A DNA stretch of 64,000 bases from Candidatus Streptomyces philanthi (GTDB lineage: Bacteria; Actinomycetota; Actinomycetes; Streptomycetales; Streptomycetaceae): positions 5,067,501 through 5,131,500 of the forward strand of contig CP073042.1 in NCBI GenBank assembly GCA_018114805.1. Reading direction: 5' to 3'. How positions within the stretch are numbered: position 1 is the first letter of the stretch; every line of letters begins with the position of its first letter. This document shows, piece after piece, positions 46,260 through 58,107 of this stretch. Position numbers and translations under genes: made by a program. The notes under the pieces are model-generated. The model was not told where the DNA came from. It made no database searches and saw only the letters and a program-made list of their open reading frames with translations.

Positions 46260-46754
46260 GTGTTCACGAGCGTATTGATGATCGAACAGCCCCTGACACC
46301 AGCGGATGTGGACTTTGTTGCCTCGCTGCACGGCGACGATGCCGTCTCCTTCGTCGTCCTCATGCAGCCGCGCGGCGACCAGGACCGGCTGCTGCGCGCG
46401 ATCGACGACGTGGCCCTCGGTGAGCTGGACCGGGCCGTCCAGGAGGCCGAGACGCCCGAAGGCCACGCGGACGGGGAGCCCGCCGAGCGCGCCCTGGCCC
46501 ACTCCCTGGACGCGCTGCGGGCCATCGGCAGCGAGGCCGTGGGCCAGCTCGTCCAGCGCCACCCGCTGGACCTGCTGCGCTCCGTGGTCGAGGAAACCGG
46601 CGCCGACGAGGTCATCGTGCTGACCGCGCCGCACTTCGTCGAGGAGTTCTTCCACCGCGACTGGGCCTCCCGGGCCCGCCACAAGGTCGGCGTCCCCGTC
46701 CTCAAGCTGTCCTCGCACGCGGCGGACGAGCCCCCCGAGAGCCAGCGGGGCTGA
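46260..46754 (+). CDS. conserved actinobacterial hypothetical protein
   Basis: A 164-residue soluble protein. MIEQPLTPADVDFVASLHGD and VSFVVLMQPRGDQDRLLRA open it, and VIVLTAPHFVEEFFHRDWAS with RARHKVGVPVLKL close it. From memory, streptomycete orthologues next to murC are sometimes labelled indole-3-glycerol-phosphate synthase, which this sequence does not support; the pattern is closer to a small alpha/beta regulatory fold. GTG 46260 follows AGAAGAAGGG. It is intact. Confidence 0.78.
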   Translation: MFTSVLMIEQPLTPADVDFVASLHGDDAVSFVVLMQPRGDQDRLLRAIDDVALGELDRAVQEAETPEGHADGEPAERALAHSLDALRAIGSEAVGQLVQRHPLDLLRSVVEETGADEVIVLTAPHFVEEFFHRDWASRARHKVGVPVLKLSSHAADEPPESQRG

Positions 46755-46918
46755 TGCGGCCCGGGCGGCGCGCGCCTCGGCGCGGGGCGCGCGCGGCCGG
46801 GTGCGGTGATGTCGGTCCGGGGTGCGAGAATCTTGGCCGGGGTCGGTGGCAGTGGCGGCCCCGTACCAGATCGGCGGCCACCCGGCCGCTCACACCTCTA
46901 CCACCAGGGAGAACCGCG

Positions 46919-48403
46919 ATGGCACCGGCGGGCCTCGGCTCCGAGAACGCAGCGCGGCGCGAAGCGGCGGCTCCCGCGGCCACGGCGCCGACCGGGACGG
47001 CCGTGGCGGCGCCCGCGGCGGGCGACGCGCTGGCGCGCCCGCACTTCATCGGGATCGGCGGCGCCGGCATGTCCGGCATCGCCAGGATCCTCGCCATGCG
47101 CGGCGCCCGGGTCGCCGGCAGCGACGCGCGTGAGTCGGACACCACCCGGTCGCTGCGCGCGCTCGGCGCCGAGGTGCACGTCGGGCACGCGGCCGAGCAC
47201 CTGGCCGCCGACACCACCAGCGTCGTGGTCTCCAGCGCCATCCGCCCGGACAACCCGGAGCTGCGGGCGGCGGCCGAGCGGGGCATCCCGGTGGTGCACC
47301 GCTCGGACGCGCTGGCCGCCCTGATGACCGACCGGCGCGCCATCGCCGTCGCGGGCACCCACGGCAAGACCACCACCACCTCGATGCTGGCCGTCTCCCT
47401 CGGGACCCTGGGCGTCTACCCGTCGTACGCGATCGGCGGCGACCTGGACGCGCCCGGCTCCAACGCGCGGCACGGCAGCGGTGAGATCTTCGTGGCCGAG
47501 GCGGACGAGAGCGACCGCAGCTTCCACAAGTACGCGCCCGAGGTCGCCGTCATCCTCAACGTGGAGCTCGACCACCACGCCAACTACGCCTCGATGGACG
47601 AGATCTACGAGTCCTTCGAGACCTTCGTCGCCCGGGTGCGTCCCGGCGGCACGCTCGTCATCGCCGCCGACCAGTCCGGCGCCCGCGAGCTGACCAGCCG
47701 CGTCCGTGACCGGCGGGACCTGACTATCGTCACCTACGGCGAGTCGCCGGAGGCCGACCTGCGCATCCTCGACGTCACCCCGCACGGCCTCACCAGCGAG
47801 GTCACGGTTGCCCTGGCCGACGGCGAGCGGCTCACGTTCACGGTCTCGGTGCCCGGGCGGCACTACGCGCACAACGCGGTCGCTGCCCTCGCCGCCGGCA
47901 CCGCGATGGGCCTGCCCACCCGCGAGCTGGCCATGGTGCTCGCCTCGTACACCGGCGTCAACCGCCGCCTCCAGCTCCGCGGCACCGCGGGCGGCGTGCA
48001 GGTCATCGACTCCTACGCGCACCACCCCACGGAGATTGCCGCCGACCTGGAGGCCATCCGGGGCGGCGCCGGCGACGGGCGGGTGCTCGTGGTCTTCCAG
48101 CCGCACCTCTTCAGCCGCACGCAGGAGCTGGGCGTCGAGATGGGCCAGGCGCTGACGCTGGCCGACGCGGCGTTCGTGCTCGACATCTACCCGGCCCGGG
48201 AGGACCCGGTCGAAGGCGTCACCAGCGCCCTGGTCATCGACGCGGCCACCGCCCGGGGCGCCGACGTGCGGGCCGTCGCCGACCGGGAGGCGGTCCCCGA
48301 GCTGGTCGCGGGAATGGCGCGGCCCGGCGATCTGGTTCTCACCATGGGCGCGGGCGACGTCACGGACCTCGGTCCGCGGATCGTGGCCCGGCTGAAAGGC
48401 TGA
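46919..48403 (+). CDS. murC: UDP-N-acetylmuramate--L-alanine ligase
   Basis: A 494-residue enzyme that adds the first alanine of the peptidoglycan stem. HFIGIGGAGMSGIARILAMR is the nucleotide-sugar site, AVAGTHGKTTTTSMLAVSLG the ATP P-loop, and FVAEADESDRSF, LNVELDHHANY and YAHHPTEIAADL are further Mur motifs. An Ala/Thr-rich extension of about 37 residues precedes the domain. The gene is outside the dcw cluster, as in other streptomycetes. AGGGAG precedes ATG 46919. It is intact. Confidence 0.96.
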   Translation: MAPAGLGSENAARREAAAPAATAPTGTAVAAPAAGDALARPHFIGIGGAGMSGIARILAMRGARVAGSDARESDTTRSLRALGAEVHVGHAAEHLAADTTSVVVSSAIRPDNPELRAAAERGIPVVHRSDALAALMTDRRAIAVAGTHGKTTTTSMLAVSLGTLGVYPSYAIGGDLDAPGSNARHGSGEIFVAEADESDRSFHKYAPEVAVILNVELDHHANYASMDEIYESFETFVARVRPGGTLVIAADQSGARELTSRVRDRRDLTIVTYGESPEADLRILDVTPHGLTSEVTVALADGERLTFTVSVPGRHYAHNAVAALAAGTAMGLPTRELAMVLASYTGVNRRLQLRGTAGGVQVIDSYAHHPTEIAADLEAIRGGAGDGRVLVVFQPHLFSRTQELGVEMGQALTLADAAFVLDIYPAREDPVEGVTSALVIDAATARGADVRAVADREAVPELVAGMARPGDLVLTMGAGDVTDLGPRIVARLKG

Positions 48404-48472
48404 CCTGTGGCCGGCCCGCGACGGCCACGGGCCGGCGACGACGCGTAAGACCGCATCCCCGAAAGGCGTGAG

Positions 48473-48880
48473 ATGGCGTACGAGGTCGAGAAGTCCGACG
48501 AGCAGTGGCGTGCTGAGCTGTCGCCGGCGGAGTACCAGGTGCTCCGCCGGGCCGGCACCGAGCCCGCCTTCCGCGGCGAGTACACCGACACCACGACCGA
48601 GGGGGTCTACTCCTGCCGGGCGTGTGACGCCGAGTTGTTCCGGTCCACGGAGAAGTTCGAGAGCCACTGCGGCTGGCCGAGCTTCTTTGACCCGAAGGAC
48701 TCGTCCGCGGTCGGGTTGATCGAGGACCGTTCGCACGGCATGGTCCGCACCGAGGTGCGCTGCGCCCGCTGCGGCTCCCACCTGGGCCACGTCTTCGCGG
48801 GTGAGGGGTACCCGACCCCCACCGACCAGCGGTACTGCATCAACTCCATATCGCTGCGGCTCCAGCCCGCCGAGGGCTGA
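48473..48880 (+). CDS. msrB: peptide-methionine (R)-S-oxide reductase
   Basis: A 135-residue MsrB. The catalytic motif is RYCINSISL near the C-terminus. Zinc pairs CRAC (SCRACDAEL) and CARCGSHLGHVF are present, as is the substrate-binding CGWPSFFDP. It repairs oxidised methionine. It lies 70 bp after murC and may be co-transcribed with it. It is intact. Confidence 0.95.
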   Translation: MAYEVEKSDEQWRAELSPAEYQVLRRAGTEPAFRGEYTDTTTEGVYSCRACDAELFRSTEKFESHCGWPSFFDPKDSSAVGLIEDRSHGMVRTEVRCARCGSHLGHVFAGEGYPTPTDQRYCINSISLRLQPAEG

Positions 48881-48926
48881 GCCCGCCGCGCCCCGGGTCG
48901 CGCCCTGGCCGGGCCCACGCCTCGCG

Positions 48927-48967
48927 CGTACGCCGGCGGGCGCGGGGGCGAGCCCCGGCGGCGTACG
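48927..48967. terminator. hairpin between msrB and the converging acetyltransferase
   Basis: CGTACGCCG (48927-48935) pairs with CGGCGTACG (48959-48967), with a GC-rich interior. It is a probable bidirectional terminator. Confidence 0.5.
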
Positions 48968-48987
48968 GGGGCGCCGTCAGCGTTGGC

Positions 48988-49908
48988 TCAGTCCCGTGTC
49001 CGCGGCCACTGGAAGTAGGCGCGCTCCTGGGAGACCGGGTAGCCGGCCTTGGTGAAGTTCGCCGCCATCGGCCGGTTGCCGTGGTCGGTCTCGGCGAAGA
49101 TCTTCTGTGCGTCCTCCGCCGCGAGCATCCGGGTGCAGTCGGCGAGCAGGTCGTACGCGTAGCCGTGGTCGCGCTGTTCGGGCACGACGCCGATGAAGCC
49201 GACGACCGGCGCGCTCAGGTTGCGGGCCGGGACGTGGAGCCCGACGAGTTCGCCCTCGGCCGTCCACGCCGTGCGCCACCACTCGCGCGGGGACGGGCAC
49301 CAGTGGAAGAAGTTGAGCTCCTCCCGCGCGGCGGCGTCGTGGCCGTCGGTGGCGATGACGCGGCGGGCGTGTGCGTCCAACGTGCCGTGCTGGATCCGAC
49401 GCAGCACGGCGAGGATCTCCTCGTCGTCGGGCTCCGGCCCGAACGTCAACCGGCCCGGCTGCTCGGGAACCCCGCACTCGGGCGTCCAGGTGTAGCGGTG
49501 GCGGCCGACTAGCTGGTCCATGCCGGCGTCGGTCACGGCGTCGATACGGGCCCGGGGCGCCTCCCGCACCGCCGGGTCGCGCTCCCAGTCGGGCGGCAGC
49601 AGCAACGCGTAGTCGGAGCGGAACGGCGCCGTGCGCAGCAACTCCACGGCGGCGTCCGCGTCGGTGAAGTCGAACCAGTCCAGGGCGATCGGCTCCGCGT
49701 CGTCCGGGCCGGCCCACCAGGCGGCGCGGGCCACCACGGTGTCCTCGCGCAGGGCGACCCAGGTCCAGTCGGGCCCGTACTCGCTGCCCTGGGCGAAGGT
49801 GGCGTACCGCCGCTCGAACGCGCCGTGGCCGACGAGGCCGGGGTCGGGCAGAGTGTGAAAGAGGTGTGCGTCGCTCTCGGAGAGCTGACGGATGACCAGA
49901 TCGGTCAC
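48988..49908 (-). CDS. GNAT-family N-acetyltransferase
   Basis: A 306-residue protein. The N-terminal half is a GNAT-like fold beginning MTDLVIRQLSESDAHLFHTL. The C-terminal half has the acetyl-CoA-binding region VVGFIGVVPEQRDHGYAYDL (the conserved R/Q-x-x-G-x-G/A loop) and ETDHGNRPMAANFTKAGYPV. The substrate is unknown. The GTG start has GGAAGGACT upstream. A possible leader peptide gene lies 43 bp upstream. It is intact. Confidence 0.87.
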   Translation of the reverse strand: MTDLVIRQLSESDAHLFHTLPDPGLVGHGAFERRYATFAQGSEYGPDWTWVALREDTVVARAAWWAGPDDAEPIALDWFDFTDADAAVELLRTAPFRSDYALLLPPDWERDPAVREAPRARIDAVTDAGMDQLVGRHRYTWTPECGVPEQPGRLTFGPEPDDEEILAVLRRIQHGTLDAHARRVIATDGHDAAAREELNFFHWCPSPREWWRTAWTAEGELVGLHVPARNLSAPVVGFIGVVPEQRDHGYAYDLLADCTRMLAAEDAQKIFAETDHGNRPMAANFTKAGYPVSQERAYFQWPRTRD

Positions 49909-50242
49909 GGGAGTCCTTCCAGGAATGTGGTGCGCTCCCGGTCAGACGGCGTCAGACGAAGGCAGCCCTGCGGACGGGTCGGGAGCGCGGGAACGAAGTG
50001 ACGTACATGACTCCGGCCTCCTTCCGTGATCTAGGGCGTGACCGCACTGTAGGCGGGCCGCCGGCCCCCTGTCCACACGTTTATGCGAGCGCCGTCGGGC
50101 GAGGACGCGCCGTACGGGCGACCGGTCGGCGCTCCCCGACCGGCCCGCGCCCACCGTCGCCCCGTTCCTTGTCGTCCCCTCACTCCGCCCCGCTCCGCCC
50201 CGCTCCGCGTCGCCCGCTCCGTCGGCGCGTGCCGCGCGGGCG
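49909..50242. other. spacer upstream of the acetyltransferase
   Basis: 334 bp. It contains a short leader ORF (49952-50008) and a possible promoter (TAGATC near 50030 and TACAGT near 50050 on the minus strand). The half toward the response regulator is repetitive C-rich sequence without a gene. Confidence 0.45.
49952..50008 (-). CDS. putative 18-residue leader peptide
   Basis: The sequence is MYVTSFPRSRPVRRAAFV. It is preceded by an excellent GGAAGGAGG eight bases before the ATG and ends 43 bases before the acetyltransferase start. A short Arg/Pro-rich peptide in this position could act in translational or transcriptional attenuation. It rests on the ribosome site and location only. Confidence 0.45.
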   Translation of the reverse strand: MYVTSFPRSRPVRRAAFV

Positions 50243-50927
50243 TCAGGGGGCGTTGCCGTCCAGCAGCCCCGCGTCGTGCGTCAACAGGGCTATCTGCACC
50301 CGGTTGTTGAGGTCCACCTTGGTCAGGATGCGGGAGACGTGGGTCTTGACCGTGGCGACGCTCATGTACAGCGCGCCGCCGATCTCCGCGTTCGACTTGC
50401 CCTCGCCGACGGCGAGGGCCACCTCGCGCTCCCGGTCGTTCAACCGGTCCAGCAGGTCGCGCCCCCGGCTGCGGCGCAGGTCCTGACCGGCCCCGGCGAC
50501 GTGCTCGATGAGCTGCTGGGTGACCGCGGGCGAGAGCACCGGGTCACCGGCGGCGACCCGGTGCACGGCGGCCACGATCTCGGCCGGTGGCGTGTCCTTG
50601 AGGAGGAAGCCGGCCGCCCCGGCCCGCAGCGCGCGCAGCACGTGCTCGTCGGCGTGGAACGTCGTCAGCACGATGACCTCGGGCGGCCGTTCCGCGCGCC
50701 GCAACTCCTCCGTAGCCGCGCCCGTCCAGCGTCGGCATGCGGATGTCCATCAGCACGACGTCGGGGGAGTGCCGCCGCACCAGCGGGCCGACCTCGGTCC
50801 CGTCGGCGGACTCGCCGACGATCTCCACGTCGGCCGAGCCGCCCAGCATCAGCCCCAGCCCGGCGCGTACCAGCGGGGCGTCGTCGACGAGGAGCATGCG
50901 CACGGGCTGGTGATCGGAAGTGTTCAT
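50243..50927 (-). pseudogene. NarL-type response regulator (frameshift)
   Basis: The receiver domain starts VRMLLVDDAPLVRAGLGLML, with the phospho-Asp in VVLMDIRMPTLDG. The frame breaks just after that, near 50715. EVIVLTTFHADEHVLRALRA, GFLLKDTPPAEIVAAVHRV and the LuxR DNA-binding part LNDREREVALAVGEGKSNAE follow in another frame. The start overlaps the kinase stop by ATGA, so it is the partner of the upstream sensor kinase. Confidence 0.82.
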
Positions 50928-52284
50928 GCGGGCCACGGTAGCCAGGCGCGCAGCAGGAAGCCCCCGTCTTCGGTGACCCCGCTCTCCAGGTCGCCACCGG
51001 CCAGCGAGGCGCGTTCGGCCAGTCCGATCAACCCCTGCCCGGAACCGGGGATCGGCTCCGTCCGGCGCGGCCTGCCGCCGCCCTCCCCGTGCCGGTCCCG
51101 CACCTCGACCGTCAGACCGCGCTCGGGGGCGCCGGCGACCCGCACGGTGACCGGGGCGTGCGGGGCCGTGCTTGCGGGCGTTGGTCAGCCTCTCCTGCAC
51201 GATCCGGTAGGCCGTACGCCCCGTCGCGGCCGGCACCGGGTCGCACGTCTCCCGCTCGTCGTGCAGCGCCACCCGCATGGCCGCCTGCCGCACCTCGTCG
51301 ACCAGCCGTGGCAGGTCGGCCAGCGTGGGCTGCGGCCGGCTCGGCACGGCTCCGTCCCAGGACTCCCGCGCGGCCGGTGGCGCCTGCCGCGCGTGCGGTT
51401 GGGGAGGCGGCGCCGGCCACGCCGCCGGCTCGGTCGGTGGCGCGCCCGCGGCGCGGGCGCCGGACCCTGCCCGGCTTCGTGCGGGCCTCCGTCCCCGGCC
51501 CGTTCTCCGAGGCCGTGCCCGCGCCCGGCGCCGGCGCGTCGTCCGTGGTCGGCGGGGCGCCGGCGTCGGGCGCGGCCTGACCGATGGGGGTACGGAGCAC
51601 GCCGATCACCTCCCGCAGGTCCTCCAGGGCCTGGTGGGCGCTGGCCCGGATGACGCCCGCGGCCTGCGCGATGTCCCGGGGCGGTGCGTCGGGCCGGTAC
51701 TCCAGCGCGCCCGCGTGCACGCTCAGCAGGGACAGCCGGTGCGCGAGCACGTCGTGCATCTCGCGCGCGATGCGCTCGCGGGTGAGCCGTTGGGCACGCT
51801 CGGCGCGCAGCGCGGCCTCCGACTCCGCCCGGTGCGCCCGCTCCCGCAGCGAGATGAGGAGTTCGCGTCGGGAGCGCACGAACATGCCCCAGCCGATGGC
51901 CGTGTTGTAGAGCAGCGCCCCGGTCAGCACGGAGCCCACGTACCCCAGGTCGGGGTCGGTGTGCACCAGCCCGTTGACCAGGCTGCTCCCGAACGCCAGC
52001 GCGCCGATGACGGCCACGGGGCGGAACGGGCGGTGCACCGCGACGGTGAACATCACCACCAGGCTGGGCCCGATCACGAAGTGCGACGCCGTCGACGCCA
52101 GCAGCATGGCCGCCGCGAGCGGCGCCGGCCACCGCCGGCGGAACCACAGCGCCCCGCAGGCCAGCATCCCGAGCACCTCGTCGACGAGGATCCACAGCTC
52201 CGACAGGCCAGGGTCCTCCACCACCGACCCGGCGGTCATGAAGGAGAACAGCGCGGCCAGCACGAAGGCGCTGAGGTCCACCAT
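50924..52284 (-). pseudogene. sensor histidine kinase (two frameshifts)
   Basis: A NarX/DesK-like kinase with 4-5 membrane segments from MVDLSAFVLAALFSFMTAGS to TGALLYNTAIGWGMF. The dimerisation/phospho-acceptor part is RERIAREMHDVLAHRLSLLS. The rest is split: LPRLVDEVRQAAMRVALHDE and AYRIVQERLTNARKH lie in a second frame (break near 51350-51480), and GLIGLAERASLAGGDLESGV, the ATPase end, in a third (break near 51170). The region 51400-51560 is low-complexity. Both members of this two-component system are damaged. Confidence 0.8.
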
Positions 52285-52474
52285 CCAGTCACGGGGGCGG
52301 CGCCGGGTGCGCGCGACGGTTCGTGCGTACCGTTCAACGTGCCGTTCATGCCGGCGAATCTACGGAACGGCGCGGTGCGCGCGTCCCGTCAGCGCGGTAC
52401 GGGCTACCAAAGTCGCAGGTCCGTAGACCTTCGGCGGACGGGTTGCGGAGCCCGGCGCGCCTAGCGTTCGATTC

Positions 52475-53269
52475 ATGAGAAAGCTGCTTGAGCTGCTGGG
52501 CACGGGGTTGCTGCTGATCGGCGGCTCCAGCCTCGTCCACTACTTCACCGACTGGTTCGGCAAGTGGGCCGTGCTGGACCGGCTGCCCTTCCTCGACGGG
52601 TACGAGCTGTACGCCAGTGGCGTCGTGGCCGTGTTGGGCTTCGCCCTGCTGTGTGCGCCGGCGACCCGGTTCCCGACAGCGGCGCACGCGCCTCGGCCCG
52701 TAACCCCGCCCGTACCAGCCGGCACCCCGCCGGTGGCGCCGAACTCGGCGCGGACGGCGGTGAGGAGGGGGCGGTCGACCGCGCCGGCGGGGCGAGCGGG
52801 GCCGGCGCGTGCGAGGGCGCCGGCCCGGGCGGCGTCAGTGCTGGTGCAGACCTCGACCCGCCAGCGTGAGGAACACCTCGCCGACGGCCTCGGAGAGCGT
52901 CGGGTGCGGGTGGACGTGCTGGGCGACGTCGGTCGGGTCGGCCTCCCAGCCGACGATGAGCTGACCCTTGGCGATCATCTCCGAGACGTGCGGGCCCACC
53001 AGGTGCACCCCGCCCCCCCCGCCGGCCGCCCCCACGGCGGACCGCGCCCCGGGCCGCCCGGTTCCGCGCCGGCGACCGGCCCGCCGACGCCGCGTTCGGC
53101 GACGACCTTCACCAGGCCGCTCTGCCCGTGCACCAGGCCCTTGGCCGTGACCGTCAGCGGCAGCGTGTTGGTGACTACGTCGTGGCCCCGCTCCCGGGCC
53201 CCCTCCTCGGTGAGCCCGACGGACGCGGTCTGCGGGCTGGAGTACGTCACCCGTGGCACGGCGGTCTAG
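52475..53269 (+). CDS. small membrane protein, 3' end uncertain
   Basis: The first ~70 residues are convincing: MRKLLELLGTGLLLIGGSSL and a second hydrophobic stretch ASGVVAVLGFALLCAP. The frame then runs on through Arg/Pro-rich sequence antisense to the lipoamide dehydrogenase pseudogene, to 53269. The true product was probably about 80-100 residues and the natural stop seems lost through an indel. TAGCGT seven bases before the ATG suggests a leaderless transcript. Confidence 0.5.
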   Translation: MRKLLELLGTGLLLIGGSSLVHYFTDWFGKWAVLDRLPFLDGYELYASGVVAVLGFALLCAPATRFPTAAHAPRPVTPPVPAGTPPVAPNSARTAVRRGRSTAPAGRAGPARARAPARAASVLVQTSTRQREEHLADGLGERRVRVDVLGDVGRVGLPADDELTLGDHLRDVRAHQVHPAPPAGRPHGGPRPGPPGSAPATGPPTPRSATTFTRPLCPCTRPLAVTVSGSVLVTTSWPRSRAPSSVSPTDAVCGLEYVTRGTAV

Positions 53270-54326
53270 TCGATGGGGCGCGGGGCGCGCCCGGCCAGCG
53301 TCTCGGCCACGAGCAGCCCCTCGGCGAACGAGGCGTGCGCCAGGCCCGGTGACGGCAGCAGGTCGCCCACCACGTGCACGCCCGGGACGGCGGTCTCCAG
53401 GCGCGACCAGTCGGCCGGCGCCACGAACCCCCGGGCGTCCGGCGCCAGTCCCGCCGCCGCCAGGCCGAGCCCCTCGGTCACCGGCGCCCGCCCCACGGCC
53501 ACGAGCACCCGCGCCACGTCCAGGCGGCGCGGCTCGCCGCGCGGCGAGCTGACCGTGACGCGCACCCCGTCCTCGTACGGCCGCGCTTCCTCGCACCTGG
53601 CCCCGGTCCACACCGTGACGCCCCGTTTCCTCAGCCCGCGCGTCACGTGCCGACCGACGTCCGCGTCCTCCAGCGGAAGCAGTCGGTCCGCCGTCTCCAC
53701 CAGGGTCACCGCGGCCCCCATCGAGCGGGGTGCAGCGACGCGTACTCCACGCCGATCGCGCCGCCGCCGATGACCAGCACGGACGGTGGGAGCCCCGGCG
53801 CGAACAGCGCGTCGTCGCTGGTGACCACCCGGTGCCCGTCGGGTACGAGCCCCGGCAGCGTGCGCGGCCTCGAACCGGTCGCCAGCACGAGGCCGCGCCG
53901 CGCCCGCCACGTCCCGCCCGGCTCCACGCGCACCGTACGGGGCCCGGTCAACGTCGCCGTCGCGCGCACCACGCGCACCCCCGCGTGCGCGAGGCGGCCC
54001 TCGACGCCCCGGTGGTTGCGCGCCACGATGTCGTCGCGGGTCGCCGTCAGCGCGGTCCAGTCCACGCCCTCCCACGTCGCCCTGACGCCCCACCGTTCGC
54101 AGGCCTTAGTGATGCCGTCGACCAACTCGGCCGCGTGCAGCATCGCCTTGCTGGGCACGCAGCCACGGTGCAGGCAGGTGCCGCCAACCAGGTCGCGCTC
54201 GACCAGCACCACGTCCAGGCCCAGCGCGGCGGCGCGTAGCGCGGTGCTGTAGCCGCCGGTGCCGCCGCCGATCACGATGACGTCCGCGACGTGCGCGTCC
54301 TCTGTTTCCTGTGCTCGATCCGCCAT
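52835..54326 (-). pseudogene. lpdA: dihydrolipoamide dehydrogenase-like (nonsense and two frameshifts)
   Basis: Flavoprotein disulfide reductase. DVIVIGGGTGGYSTALRAAA binds FAD, GGTCLHRGCVPSK holds the redox cysteine pair, VLVIGGGAIGVEYASL binds NAD, and HPHPTLSEAVGE holds the catalytic His. Lesions are a frameshift near 53722 and a TAG at 53266-53268, in frame between APRPID and TAVPRVTYSSPQTASVG, where relatives have Tyr. A third is a frameshift at a C8 run near 53012, next to a Gly/Pro-rich insertion. It is a paralogue of the enzyme used in the pyruvate dehydrogenase complex; another copy is presumed elsewhere. It is divergent from the LysR gene. Confidence 0.85.
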
Positions 54327-54459
54327 GGCCCAAGGCTCCGCCCACAGCGGCCGATTGATCCAAGGCAATGTTTTGATGGAGCCCATGAAAGCCGTGCATG
54401 CCAGGTGACCGCCCGCGCGACCGGGGCCGGCGGGGCGGACGAGGAATGTGGGGACGGCG

Positions 54460-55494
54460 ATGAGCTTGCGGCAGATGGAGTACCTGGTCGCTGTGGTGGA
54501 GTAGGGCTCGTTCACGCGCGCCGCCGAGACGCTCAGCGTCACCTAGTCGGCGCTCTCCCACCAAGTCAAGGCGCTGGAACGGGAGGTGGGCGGCGCGCTG
54601 TTGGAGCGCCTGCCGCGCGGCGTGCGGCTGACCCCGATGGGCCGCGCCTTCCTGCCGCACGCCGAGCTGGCCGTGCGCAGCGCGGGCCAGGCGCGCCGTG
54701 CGGCCTGGGCCGCCGCCGGGGCGGCCGACGGCGAACTGCACATCGCCAGCGTGCACGCGGTTGCCATGGGGGTGCTGCCGGAGACGTTCGCCCGCTGGCG
54801 GCGCGCGCACCCCGGGATGCGGCTGACGTTGCGCGAGTACGCGTCGGCCGGCGAACTGGCCGACCACATGGACCGTGGCGTGGCCGACCTCGCCGTCGGG
54901 CACCGGCCCCCGCACTGGCAGGGGCCGGTGGAGCCGGTGGGGTCCGAGGAGATCGTCATCGCCGTGGCCGCCGCCGACCCGCTGGCCCGCCGCGACTCGG
55001 TTCGGCTGGCCGAACTGGCCGACCGCCCCTGGGTGCGCTGCGCCCTGGAGCCGATCGTCGCCGGCCGTCCCGCGATGGACGCGATCTGCGAGCGCGCGGG
55101 CTTCACGCCTCGCAACGCCGTCCACACCGAGCACACGTCCACGGCGGTCCGCATGGCGCGCGCCGGCGCGGGCGTGGTGGCCGCCCCGGCGCACGTCATC
55201 GCCGGCATCCAGGGCTGCGTCGGCCTGCGCGTCGACTCGCCGATCCGCCGCGAACTGGTCGTCTTCTCGCGCGCCGAGCTGGTCGGCGCGGCCCGGGCGT
55301 TCGTCGCCGAGCTGCGCCGGACGCTGCCCGGAGCCAGCGCGGGCGCCCCGGCCGGCGGCACCCACGCCCCCCGTACCACGGGCGCGACCGCTCCCACCGC
55401 CACCGCCCTCACCGCCACCGCCCTCACCGCCACCGCCCTCACCGCCACCGCCCTCACCGCGACCGCCCCAGGCGCCACCGCCCCCGCGGCCTGA
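54460..55494 (+). pseudogene. LysR-family regulator with two in-frame TAG stops
   Basis: MSLRQMEYLVAVVE is followed by TAG (54502-54504), then GSFTRAAETLSVT, then TAG (54544-54546), then SALSHQVKALEREVGGALLE and an uninterrupted 300-residue remainder with a LysR effector domain. No shift of frame is needed. Relatives have Glu and Gln at the two stops, so single-base changes (GAG to TAG, CAG to TAG) explain both. They destroy the helix-turn-helix. The 3' end carries the TATAL tandem repeat. It is divergently placed 133 bp from lpdA, its likely target. Confidence 0.88.
55396..55455. repeat. 15-bp tandem repeat, four perfect copies
   Basis: ACCGCCACCGCCCTC is repeated at 55396, 55411, 55426 and 55441, with a degenerate fifth copy. 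It encodes TATAL units at the C-terminus of the LysR pseudogene. Confidence 0.9.
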
Positions 55495-55517
55495 CGCACG
55501 GTGCCTACGCGCGGTGC

Positions 55518-57729
<2,212 letters not shown>

Positions 57730-58107
57730 GAATCGACTCTTCCACTTCTCTTGCCGGCCGCCCGGCCGGGCAGACCGGCGCATGCGTGACAAGTGTCCCT
57801 ATGGGGCAATGCGGGTGCTGCACGGGGATGTGCCGCACCATAATGCACCGGCTATCGCGCGGGAGGGCGTCGGGCGCGAGCTCGGGGGCGTGGGAGTCGT
57901 GTCCGGGGCGGGCGGGGGGCGGCGTGCGCCGTGCCCCGTGGCGCGGCGTGCGACTATGAATCGCCTCACTCCGCGTGGCCGGGGCGAGGGCAACGCGCGG
58001 CGGGCGGTGGCGCGTTGACGCACAGCTGACCTGCTGAGGCTGCACCGGCTCCCCACATCGCAGTAGTCTGCCTTGATCGTTGGACGGGGGCGGAAGGCGG
58101 TACACAG
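57730..58107. other. divergent promoter region glgX / SAV2148-family gene
   Basis: 378 bp without a gene. AT-richer islands near 57790-57860 (GTGCCGCACCATAATGCACC) and 58060-58085 (GCAGTAGTCTGCCTTGATCG) are likely promoters for the minus and plus strands respectively. No clear operator is seen. Confidence 0.45.

Noticed and set aside
46260..46754. Indole-3-glycerol-phosphate synthase
   Set aside because: It is far too short and lacks TrpC barrel motifs; the label seems to be a historical annotation carried over.
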